NCBI GenBank assembly: GCA_934567115.1 | Contig: CAKTJA010000028.1 | Coordinates: forward strand, 1-12,144 | Length of the DNA: 12,144 nt | DNA from: an uncultured Oscillospiraceae bacterium | Lineage (GTDB): Bacteria > Bacillota > Clostridia > Oscillospirales > Oscillospiraceae | Direction: 5' to 3' | Part shown: positions 6,216 through 12,144 of the stretch, one piece after another | Layout: every line of letters starts with the position of its first letter | How positions within the stretch are numbered: position 1 is the first letter of the stretch | Notes under the pieces: generated by a model | Databases searched by the model: none | The model's input: only the letters and a program-made list of their open reading frames with translations | What the model was told of the DNA's origin: nothing | Made by a program: the position numbers and the translations under genes

Positions 6216-6584
6216 ATGGAGTGGCAATTTCGCAATGACCAGCCCATCTACACGCAGCTTACCGTAAGGCTGAGTCAGGCGATCATTACAGGGGAGTTCC
6301 AGCCCGGCGAGCGGCTGCCCTCGGTGCGCGACCTTGCGGTAGAGACGGGCGTCAACCCCAACACGATGCAGCGCGCGCTTGCGGAGCTTGAGCGGGAGGG
6401 GCTTGTCTATTCCCAGCGCACGGCGGGCCGCTTCGTGACGGAGAATGTACACATGATCGAGAATGCAAAATTCCGTCTGGCGGACAGGTGTGTGGAGGAG
6501 TTTTTGACCGAGATGGCGAAGCTCGGCTGCGGCAGGGAAGAGGTCATACGTCTGCTGCAGGAGAGAAGGGAGGAAGAAAAGTGA
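6216..6584 (+). CDS. GntR family transcriptional regulator, YtrA subfamily
   Basis: A 122-residue DNA-binding protein. Residues about 10-75 are the winged-helix domain, with the GntR signature GEFQPGERLPSVRDLA and the recognition region VNPNTMQRALAELEREGLV. The short C-terminal tail of about 45 residues, rich in Glu, Arg and Leu, is too small for a FadR or HutC effector domain and is the hallmark of the YtrA subgroup, in which the tail mediates dimerisation. ATG at 6216 follows AAAGGAGGAA. Its stop overlaps the ATPase start as GTGA. YtrA-type genes usually repress the ABC operon they head; in Bacillus subtilis, ytrABCDEF is induced by cell-wall antibiotics. The operator candidate at 6171-6192 supports autorepression; the inducer is unknown. 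Confidence 0.92.
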   Translation: MEWQFRNDQPIYTQLTVRLSQAIITGEFQPGERLPSVRDLAVETGVNPNTMQRALAELEREGLVYSQRTAGRFVTENVHMIENAKFRLADRCVEEFLTEMAKLGCGREEVIRLLQERREEEK

Positions 6585-7276
6585 GTATTTTTGAATGCAG
6601 CGGCCTTACCATGCGCTACGGCGGAAAGACCGCGCTCAACGGCGTGGACCTTTGCTTGGAGCCGGGACGCATCATCGGGCTGCTCGGGCCGAACGGGAGC
6701 GGAAAGACCACGCTGATCAAGCTGGCGAACGGGCTGCTGACGCCGACGGCCGGCAGACTTTACATCAACGGGATGGAGCCGTCCGTGCGGACGAAGGCGG
6801 TGGTATCCTACCTTCCGGACCGCAACGCGCTGCCGGACTGGATGACCATACGGCAGACGGTCGATTATTACGCGGACTTTTTCGCGGACTTTAACCGTAC
6901 GGCGGCGGAGGACATGATCTCCCGCCTCGGACTTGAGGAGAAGGGACGCGTCAAAACGCTTTCAAAGGGAATGCGCGAGAAGCTTCAGCTTGTCCTTACC
7001 ATGTCGCGGAAGGCGAAGCTGTACCTGCTTGACGAGCCGATCGGCGGGGTGGACCCCGCGACCCGGGACTACATCCTGCGCACCATCATCAGCAACTACA
7101 GCGAGGATGCCTCGGTCATTATCTCCACGCATCTCATCGCGGATGTGGAGCAGGTGCTCGACGAGGTGATCTTCCTGCGCGACGGCTGCGTTGAGCGTCA
7201 TGTGAGCGTGGATTCGATCCGCAGCGAAACGGGGAAGAGCGTGGACGAGCTTTTCAGGGAGGTGTTCAGATGCTGA
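6581..7276 (+). CDS. ABC transporter ATP-binding protein
   Basis: A 231-residue ATPase subunit with a complete nucleotide-binding domain: Walker A GPNGSGKT (36-43), signature LSKGM (127-131, a variant of LSGGQ common in YtrB/YhcG-type subunits), Walker B LYLLDEP (147-153), D-loop GGVDPA and H-loop His184 in STH. No Gln is evident in the usual Q-loop position: the segment is SYLPDRNALPDWMT, again as in the YtrB-like group. The GTG at 6581 overlaps the gntR stop (GTGA) and follows GGGAGGAAG. An upstream in-frame start at 6488 would overlap gntR extensively and is rejected. It pairs with the permease that starts within its 3' end. It probably powers export or envelope defence, not import, since there is no binding protein. 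Confidence 0.93.
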   Translation: MSIFECSGLTMRYGGKTALNGVDLCLEPGRIIGLLGPNGSGKTTLIKLANGLLTPTAGRLYINGMEPSVRTKAVVSYLPDRNALPDWMTIRQTVDYYADFFADFNRTAAEDMISRLGLEEKGRVKTLSKGMREKLQLVLTMSRKAKLYLLDEPIGGVDPATRDYILRTIISNYSEDASVIISTHLIADVEQVLDEVIFLRDGCVERHVSVDSIRSETGKSVDELFREVFRC

Positions 7277-8076
7277 GAAAATTGATGAAGCATGAGTTTC
7301 GGGCGACGAGCCGTCTCATGTGGCCGGTTTTTGCGGGCATGCTGGTGCTGACGGCCGCCGCGCGCCTGTCCGTTGAGGTGTTTGGCGGGGAGCGCCACTG
7401 GATCGTCAATTTTCTGGCGACCATTATTTTCATTGTTTTTTTCTTCGGCGTTACGGCGCTGAGTCTTGCGCCCATGGTGGTCTCCGCCGTCCGCTTCCGC
7501 AATCACATGCTAAAGGACGAGGGCTACCTCACGCTGACGCTGCCGGTAAGCACGCATCAGCTCCTTGCCTCCAAGCTGATCGTTTCCGCCGTGTGGTACG
7601 CGGCGGCGGGCATCGCGCTGATGCTGGTTTTCCTGTTCCTTGTGCTTGCGGGGGAGGATTGGATGCTTATCCCGCGCGGCTTTTCCGAGCTGTTCCGCTT
7701 CATTGGCACGCTGGACGGCTCCACGCGCGGGCAGGTGCTGCTCTTCGGGCTTGAGCTTTTCCTCAATGGCGTTGTCGGGATCGCTGCCTCCACCCTCATC
7801 CTCTATGCGGCCTACGCCGTGGGCTACAGCTTCAACAAGCATAAAAGTCTGCTTACCGTCGTATTTTTCCTGGCGTTTACGCAGCTTGTGCAGGTGGCGG
7901 CGGTTTTCATGATAGCGGCGTTTCTTGGCGGAGGGCCGGCGTCGTGGCTGGAGTTTGCCGGGGTCTATTCGATAAATCTTCTGCTTTTCGGCATTCTTGT
8001 CAGCGAGCTGGCGATCTGCGCCGCTTTCTACTTTGTCACGTATTTCTTCCTTACAAGGAAGCTGAATCTGGAGTAA
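7270..8076 (+). CDS. ABC-2 type transporter permease
   Basis: A 268-residue membrane protein with six predicted helices at about 18-37, 46-72, 101-127, 155-184, 192-219 and 232-260, as in ABC-2 permeases. The cytoplasmic loop after helix two has DEGYLTLTLPVSTHQLLASK (83-102), a segment recurrent in Clostridia ABC-2 permeases next to YtrA-type regulators. Its ATG overlaps the ATPase stop by seven bases (ATGCTGA), so the two are translationally coupled. One permease with one ATPase predicts a homodimeric transporter. Substrate unknown; lipid-II-directed antibiotics or peptides are plausible by analogy with the ytr system only. Confidence 0.88.
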   Translation: MLRKLMKHEFRATSRLMWPVFAGMLVLTAAARLSVEVFGGERHWIVNFLATIIFIVFFFGVTALSLAPMVVSAVRFRNHMLKDEGYLTLTLPVSTHQLLASKLIVSAVWYAAAGIALMLVFLFLVLAGEDWMLIPRGFSELFRFIGTLDGSTRGQVLLFGLELFLNGVVGIAASTLILYAAYAVGYSFNKHKSLLTVVFFLAFTQLVQVAAVFMIAAFLGGGPASWLEFAGVYSINLLLFGILVSELAICAAFYFVTYFFLTRKLNLE

Positions 8077-8079
8077 ATA

Positions 8080-8148
8080 ATGAAAAAGCTTTTGGTCGTT
8101 CTGCTCACACTTGTCGTGGGCCTCGTGCTTCTGCGAAACAGAAAGTAA
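8080..8148 (+). CDS. 22-residue single-helix membrane peptide at the operon end
   Basis: A short ORF starting three bases after the permease stop, with GGAG (8070-8073) six bases upstream, and ending in TAA inside the foot of the terminator. The predicted peptide is MKKLLVVLLTLVVGLVLL followed by RNRK: a lysine pair, about 16 hydrophobic residues, and a basic tail, i.e. one short transmembrane helix. Such peptides can regulate or stabilise a neighbouring transporter or can be type I toxin-like. No family is recognised. The ribosome binding site, tight spacing and position before the terminator favour translation, but the length is too short for certainty. Confidence 0.55.
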   Translation: MKKLLVVLLTLVVGLVLLRNRK

Positions 8149-8149
8149 A

Positions 8150-8190
8150 AAAAGCGGTCGGGGCGCGAAGAAAGCGCTCCGGCCGCTTTT
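8150..8190 (+). terminator. Terminator of the GntR-ABC operon
   Basis: A continuous 17-base-pair stem (8150-8166 with 8174-8190, two G-U pairs) closes a seven-base loop GAAGAAA. The 3' arm ends in only four T residues, so termination rests on stem strength. It begins two bases after the stop codon of the 22-residue ORF. Confidence 0.8.
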
Positions 8191-8262
8191 GCCGGGTCCG
8201 GGGAACGCCCCTTCGCGCGGAGAAGGAAATGGTTAACAATTTGTGACAAATCGGCGATCGGC

Positions 8263-8290
8263 TTGTTTTTGCCCCCGGCCGTGATATAAT
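8263..8290 (+). promoter_or_regulatory. Promoter of the 591-residue protein gene, extended -10
   Basis: TATAAT (8285-8290) preceded by TG (8282-8283), an extended -10, with TTGTTT (8263-8268) as -35 at a 16-base spacing. Transcription should start near 8297, giving a leader of about 123 bases before the ATG at 8420. Confidence 0.8.
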
Positions 8291-8376
8291 AATCGCAAAA
8301 CGATCGGCATGGCTCCGTGCGGTCCGTCCTTTGCCGCGGCGTGTGTGAAAACGCTTTCCGCGGGGCATGACTTTTT

Positions 8377-8401
8377 AAAAAGCGGCGCGCGCCGCCTTTT
8401 T
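8377..8401 (+). terminator. Terminator-like hairpin at the end of the leader (candidate attenuator)
   Basis: GCGGC (8382-8386) pairs with GCCGC (8391-8395) around a four-base loop; five A residues (8377-8381) before it and five T residues (8397-8401) after it can extend the stem. The T tract ends just before the ribosome binding site AGAGG (8409-8413). Upstream, CCGCGG occurs twice in the leader (8335-8340 and 8358-8363) and can form a competing or preceding hairpin. The GC core is short, so it may instead be only a leader hairpin. Confidence 0.55.
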
Positions 8402-8419
8402 GAGGAAGAGAGGAATTGT

Positions 8420-10195
8420 ATGAAAATCAAATTTACCGGGTCCGACGCCGGCGGCTTCCAGTTTGAAAACGGCGGCGGAGAGAGCCAGCCGCACGAGCGG
8501 AAGCAGCGCCGGGCGGCGGGAAGCAGGGGCAGGTGCATTGCGATCAACCTGATCGTCACGCTTCTTGTCGGCGCGGTTTATTTCTATCTGGAGCTTCCGC
8601 CGCTGAACCTGCACGCGGAGGAGTTTTACGGCTTTATCCTGCTCCTCTGCGCGGTGTACTGCGGCTGCGCCGTGCTGACCTCCGGCTTCCGGGGCGAGGG
8701 GGCGAAGGGATACTTCTCCTTTGTGAAGAAGCAGTGCACCGTCCCGTTTTTTCTGGCGGCGGGACTGGTGGTCGTTGCGATCCTCGGCGGCGTCTCCTCG
8801 TGGGTGGTCTTCCGCGCGGGCAGCTATCAGAAGCTTCTGACCGTGCAGAGCGGCGACTTTTCCTCCGAGATCGCGGAGGTCTCCTACGACCGCATCCCCA
8901 TGCTCGACCGCGATAGCGCCGAAAAGCTCGGCGACCGCAAGCTCGGCGAGCTGAGCGATATGGTCTCTCAGTTCGAGGTGGCCGAGGATTATACGCAGAT
9001 CAACTACCACGGTCGGCCTGTGCGGGTCACGCCGCTGCGTTACGGCGACATCATCAAATGGTTCAACAACCGCTCCGAGGGGCTGCCGGCGTATCTGGTC
9101 ATCGACATGGTGGACCAGAGCGTGGACGTCGTGCGGCTTGACGAGGGCATGAAATACACCACCACCGAGCATTTCTCCCGCAATCTCTACCGCCATCTGC
9201 GCTTCCGTTACCCGACCTTCATGTTTGAAGAGCCGGTCTTTGAGATCGACGAGGAGGGGACGCCCTACTGGGTCTGCGCAAAGAAGGAGAAGACCATCGG
9301 ACTGTTCGGCGGAACGGACAACAACGGCGCGGTGCTCGTCAACGCCGTCACCGGCGAGAGCGAATACTATGCCGAGCCGCCCGCATGGGTCGATCACGTT
9401 TACTCCGCCGACCTCATCATCGAGCAGTACGATTATTACGGCATGTACCACAACGGCTTTCTGAACTCCATTTTCGGTCAGCGCGACGTCACCGTTACGA
9501 CCGACGGATACAACTATCTGGCCGAGGGCGACGACGTTTATCTCTACACGGGCGTGACCAGCGTCGGCGGGGACGAGAGCAACATCGGCTTCCTGCTCTC
9601 CAACCAGCGCACGAAGGAGACAAGGTATTACCCCTGCGCCGGCGCGACCGAGTACAGCGCGAGAGACAGCGCCGAGGGACAGGTGCAGAACCTGCGCTAT
9701 AAGGCGACGTTCCCGCTGCTGCTGAACATCGCCGATCAGCCGACCTATTTTATGGCGCTCAAGGACGCGAGCGAGCTGGTGAAGATGTACGCCATGGTCA
9801 ACGTCAACCAGTATCAGCTCGTCGCCACCGGCGCGACGGTCGCCGAGTGCGAGACGAACTATCGCGAGATGCTCCGCCGTAGCAATCTGATCTCCGACGA
9901 TCAGATGAACATCGACCAGCCGCAGCAGGAGGGGATGAAGAGCGTTGAGAGCACGATCACCGAGATTCGCAGCGCGGTCATCAACGGCAGCTCGCACTAC
10001 TTCTTCCTGCTCTCTGACGGCGGCGGGTATTATTGCGCCGACGCATCGAGCGTCCTCAACGCGCCGCTGCTGAACGTCGGCGACAACGTGCGCATCGACT
10101 ATACCGATCCCGACGCCGGCGGCTACTGGGCCGACGTCTACGCCATCGAGTTGCTGCCCCGCAGCCGGTTCGAGGAGCAGAGCGGCGCGGCGTGA
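8420..10195 (+). CDS. Large membrane-anchored protein of unknown function
   Basis: A 591-residue protein. Residues 1-38 are polar and basic (Arg/Lys-rich at 28-38), followed by three hydrophobic segments at about 39-59, 69-88 and 108-132, and then some 450 soluble residues, probably outside the membrane. The soluble part is rich in Tyr, Asp and aromatic beta-strand-like patterns, with runs such as DRKLGELSDMVSQFEVAEDY (172-191) and IGLFGGTDNNGAVLVNAVTG (293-312). The last 80 residues look like a small beta-barrel domain. I recall similar uncharacterised proteins in Firmicutes but cannot give a function or a secure family name. ATG at 8420 is chosen because AGAGG precedes it; an in-frame ATG at 8309 lacks a ribosome binding site and lies in the leader. 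Monocistronic, with its own promoter and terminator. Confidence 0.85.
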   Translation: MKIKFTGSDAGGFQFENGGGESQPHERKQRRAAGSRGRCIAINLIVTLLVGAVYFYLELPPLNLHAEEFYGFILLLCAVYCGCAVLTSGFRGEGAKGYFSFVKKQCTVPFFLAAGLVVVAILGGVSSWVVFRAGSYQKLLTVQSGDFSSEIAEVSYDRIPMLDRDSAEKLGDRKLGELSDMVSQFEVAEDYTQINYHGRPVRVTPLRYGDIIKWFNNRSEGLPAYLVIDMVDQSVDVVRLDEGMKYTTTEHFSRNLYRHLRFRYPTFMFEEPVFEIDEEGTPYWVCAKKEKTIGLFGGTDNNGAVLVNAVTGESEYYAEPPAWVDHVYSADLIIEQYDYYGMYHNGFLNSIFGQRDVTVTTDGYNYLAEGDDVYLYTGVTSVGGDESNIGFLLSNQRTKETRYYPCAGATEYSARDSAEGQVQNLRYKATFPLLLNIADQPTYFMALKDASELVKMYAMVNVNQYQLVATGATVAECETNYREMLRRSNLISDDQMNIDQPQQEGMKSVESTITEIRSAVINGSSHYFFLLSDGGGYYCADASSVLNAPLLNVGDNVRIDYTDPDAGGYWADVYAIELLPRSRFEEQSGAA

Positions 10196-10223
10196 GCGTG
10201 CGCATGAGGACCGGGACCGACGG

Positions 10224-10252
10224 AAAGACCGGAGCGAAAGCTCCGGTCTTTT
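10224..10252 (+). terminator. Intrinsic terminator after the 591-residue protein gene
   Basis: AAGACCGGAGC (10225-10235), a GAAA tetraloop and GCTCCGGTCTT (10240-10250) form a perfect stem running into four T residues. Confidence 0.9.
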
Positions 10253-10271
10253 GCTTTGCTGCGGATCGGGG

Positions 10272-10363
10272 GCCGCACGGCGGCGTTGGCATTTCCGGTG
10301 CTATCGGGCGGAGGCGGGCATAGAGTAGAAGCAGCGCCGTGCGGCGGCTGACACGGCACGGCG
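10272..10363 (+). repeat. Overlapping inverted repeats upstream of the NlpC/P60 gene
   Basis: GCCGCACGGCG (10272-10282) is perfectly complementary to CGCCGTGCGGC (10335-10345), and the same central arm (10335-10342) is also complementary to GCACGGCG (10356-10363). The two hairpins are mutually exclusive, and the second ends six bases before the ribosome binding site GAGGAGG. No promoter is convincing in 10253-10385. GC-rich DNA gives such pairings by chance fairly easily. Confidence 0.4.
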
Positions 10364-10385
10364 GGAAGAGAGGAGGACGGGAATT

Positions 10386-11621
10386 TTGCGGAACGATCGA
10401 CCGCTGCTCACATCGGAGGAGATCGTGCGCCGGAACGCGCTGCTGCTCCGTTCGCCCGGCAGAGAGGCGCACCTTTACGAGCTGGAGGATTTTCAGTCCG
10501 GGATCCCACGCAGGGAGCTGACCGGCTGGCTTTCGTCTCCGGAGCCGCCGGAGGAGCCGTGTTACGCGGAGGGCCGTCTGCTGACGCGGGAGGACTGGGC
10601 CGCGCTTGCGGAGAACCGCAGGGCCTTCGCCGCTGCGGAGCGGACAAAGCCGCGCTGGGGCGTTTGCACGCAAAGAAGCGCCTTCCGCTCGTTCCCAACG
10701 GCGAAGGCGGTCACGCGGACCCCGGACGACCGCTACGACGACCTGATGCAGGAGAGCGCCGTCCTTCCCGGGGAGCCGCTCGCGGTTTTCCACACGAGCG
10801 CGGACGGCCTGTTCTACTATGCCGCCGCATACTTCGGCATGGGCTGGATCGCGGCGGAGAGCGTGGGCTTGTGCGGAAATTATGGGGAATGGATCGCGGC
10901 GCGGGAGGGAAGCTTTCTGCTGGTGACCGCGAGCCGGTTTACGCTGTGCGCCGACCCGTATGAGCCGGCGGTCTCCTCAATGGAGCTGACGATGGGGACG
11001 ACGCTTCGGCTGGCGGCGGGACCGGATGAGGCGCGGGAGGTCCGGCGGAGGATATCGTATGACAATTATGTCGTGGAGCTTCCGACGCGCGGCGCGGACG
11101 GGACGCTGCGCTTTGTGCGGGCGCTGGTCCCGATCTCCTGCGGCGTTTGCGAGGGATGGCTCCCCTATACGGAGCAGACGGTTTTGAAGCAGATGGAGAA
11201 GGTGCGCGGCGAGGTGTACGGCTGGGGAGGAATGCTCGGCTCACGCGACTGCTCCGCGCTGGTGATGGAGCTGTACCGCTGCTTCGGCTTTCGACTGCCG
11301 CGCAACGCCTGCGATCTGGCGCAGCTTCCCGGAGGGATCGACCTGACGGGCATGACGGCGGCGGAGAAGCTTGCGGCGCTTCGCGCGCTGCCCGTCGGGG
11401 CGATCCTGTACTTTCCGGGACACGTGATGCTCTGGCGCGGCGAGATCGACGGGCGGGCCATGTGCCTGAGTGCGGCGGGCAGCTTTCTGCCGCCGGGGAG
11501 CGCGGGAGGGCGCGTGCGCCCGGTGAACACCGCCGCGCTGACGCCGCTGGACGTGGTGCGCGCGAACGGGAAAACATGGCTCGGCTCTCTGGAGCGGGCG
11601 GTCTGTCCGGGGATGAGATAA
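10386..11621 (+). CDS. SH3-domain NlpC/P60 family cell-wall hydrolase
   Basis: A 411-residue protein. Residues about 1-90 resemble the stabilising N-terminal domain of NlpC/P60 enzymes, about 90-260 hold one or two SH3-like domains (with GMGWIAAESV and ISCGVCEGWLPYT), and about 265-405 are the NlpC/P60 peptidase, which cleaves gamma-D-glutamyl-diamino acid bonds in peptidoglycan peptides. Catalytic Cys289 is in LGSRDCSALVMELYRCFGF and His346 in FPGHVMLW. The third catalytic position, often His, falls near CLSAAGSF and looks like Ser, so activity may be altered. The start is a TTG at 10386, nine bases after GAGGAGG; the frame is open to a stop at 10326 without an ATG or GTG. No signal peptide is visible, so it may act on cytoplasmic recycled peptides, as YkfC-type enzymes do. 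Confidence 0.86.
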   Translation: MRNDRPLLTSEEIVRRNALLLRSPGREAHLYELEDFQSGIPRRELTGWLSSPEPPEEPCYAEGRLLTREDWAALAENRRAFAAAERTKPRWGVCTQRSAFRSFPTAKAVTRTPDDRYDDLMQESAVLPGEPLAVFHTSADGLFYYAAAYFGMGWIAAESVGLCGNYGEWIAAREGSFLLVTASRFTLCADPYEPAVSSMELTMGTTLRLAAGPDEAREVRRRISYDNYVVELPTRGADGTLRFVRALVPISCGVCEGWLPYTEQTVLKQMEKVRGEVYGWGGMLGSRDCSALVMELYRCFGFRLPRNACDLAQLPGGIDLTGMTAAEKLAALRALPVGAILYFPGHVMLWRGEIDGRAMCLSAAGSFLPPGSAGGRVRPVNTAALTPLDVVRANGKTWLGSLERAVCPGMR

Positions 11622-11663
11622 AAGGAGCCGGTCCGTCGGACGCGGCGTTCCAACGGACCGGCT
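11618..11663 (-). terminator. Hairpin terminator between the convergent NlpC/P60 and RluA-type genes
   Basis: AGCCGGTCCGT (11626-11636) and ACGGACCGGCT (11653-11663) form a perfect 11-base-pair stem. On the minus strand it is followed by CCTTTTATC, a short T tract, so it should end the pseudouridine synthase transcript. On the plus strand no T tract follows, though the hairpin starts five bases after the NlpC/P60 stop and may still protect that mRNA end. Confidence 0.75.
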
Positions 11664-11699
11664 GTGCGGTGTGGGGACGTTCCGGCGGCGCGCTTTTCC

Positions 11700-12144
11700 T
11701 CACTGCGAAGCCGCCTGAAAAAGCGACCACGGAAACACGTTCGGCGGCGGCGCCTGAAAGGTGAGCCGCGCCCCGTCCGAGGGGTCATAAAAGGTGAGTC
11801 GACGGCACCACAGAGCGGCGGAGCAGCCCTTCACACGGCTGCCGTATTTGCCGTCGCCCGCAAGGGGGAACCCCCGCGCGGCGAACTGACAGCGGATCTG
11901 GTGGAACCGCCCGGTGTGCAGCCTGATCTGCACCAGAGAGAGGGACGCGTCCGCGAGGGTCTCCGGTACGCGGTAGGAAAGGGAGGCCTCCTTTACGCCG
12001 CGGCGCGGGGATTTGACGGCAAAGGCCTTCTGCTTTGCGGGATCCCTGTACAAAAGGTCGAGCATGTCTCCCTCGCTGGGAGACGGCTCGCCCGCGCAGA
12101 CGGCAAGGTATTCCTTTTCCAGACGGTGCTCCTGAAGCTGACGG
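11700..12144 (-). CDS. RluA-family pseudouridine synthase, C-terminal part (5' end outside window)
   Basis: The reading frame is open to the window edge and encodes at least 148 residues. The visible part contains EKEYLAVCAGEP, the strand that follows the catalytic region in RluA enzymes, and the family motif RLHTGRFHQIRCQFA, followed by the conserved GDGKYGS and the closing LTF-AP-P-FPW pattern. These enzymes isomerise uridine to pseudouridine in rRNA or tRNA. The catalytic HRLD motif should lie just outside the window, so activity cannot be judged. An internal ATG at 12065 is not the start, because homologous sequence continues upstream of it. It is convergent with the NlpC/P60 gene and ends at the shared hairpin. 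Confidence 0.88.
   Translation of the reverse strand, partial: RQLQEHRLEKEYLAVCAGEPSPSEGDMLDLLYRDPAKQKAFAVKSPRRGVKEASLSYRVPETLADASLSLVQIRLHTGRFHQIRCQFAARGFPLAGDGKYGSRVKGCSAALWCRRLTFYDPSDGARLTFQAPPPNVFPWSLFQAASQ

Noticed and set aside
6488..6580. N-terminal extension of the ABC ATPase from 6488
   Set aside because: It would overlap gntR by nearly 100 bases; GTG 6581 has a ribosome binding site and gives the normal ATPase N-terminus.
8375..9997. A 540-residue minus-strand open frame opposite the 591-residue protein gene
   Set aside because: His/Arg/Val/Asp-rich antisense shadow; the plus strand has the promoter, ribosome binding site, membrane segments and terminator.

Overview
The window looks like chromosomal DNA of a GC-rich member of the Clostridia, most likely an Oscillospirales/Ruminococcaceae-type gut bacterium. 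This rests on strong AGGAGG-like ribosome binding sites, sigma-A style promoters with extended -10 boxes, many GC-rich intrinsic terminators, a YtrA-type GntR/ABC operon, and the protein families present. The taxonomic call is an inference; no rRNA or marker gene is present.

Layout, left to right. (1) The end of a tRNA-Lys(TTT) gene and its terminator (1-110). (2) A ygjV-type membrane protein gene (263-808) with a second strong terminator hairpin lying just before its ribosome binding site. (3) A plus-strand operon from a good promoter at 873-901: uridine phosphorylase, a 49-residue small ORF, and an aspartate/glutamate racemase family gene that overlaps the small ORF by ATGA, closed by a terminator at 2651-2689. 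(4) A minus-strand tripartite tricarboxylate transporter operon, tctC-tctB-tctA (6007 down to 2948), with its own promoter and a leader hairpin. (5) Divergent from it, a plus-strand operon of a YtrA-type GntR repressor, an ABC ATPase, an ABC-2 permease and a 22-residue single-helix peptide, with an operator-like inverted repeat over the promoter. (6) A separately promoted 591-residue membrane protein of unknown function whose leader also ends in a terminator-like hairpin. (7) An SH3/NlpC-P60 cell-wall hydrolase. (8) The C-terminal part of an RluA-family pseudouridine synthase on the minus strand, convergent with the hydrolase and sharing a hairpin terminator with it.

Themes. The window mixes nucleoside and amino-acid salvage, carboxylate uptake, a self-regulated export or envelope-stress ABC module, and envelope maintenance. 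No mobile element, CRISPR array or phage gene was found. The most unusual points are two genes with terminator-like hairpins immediately upstream of the start region (candidate attenuators), two very small ORFs embedded in operons that are easy to miss, and a dense divergent regulatory region at 6074-6192.
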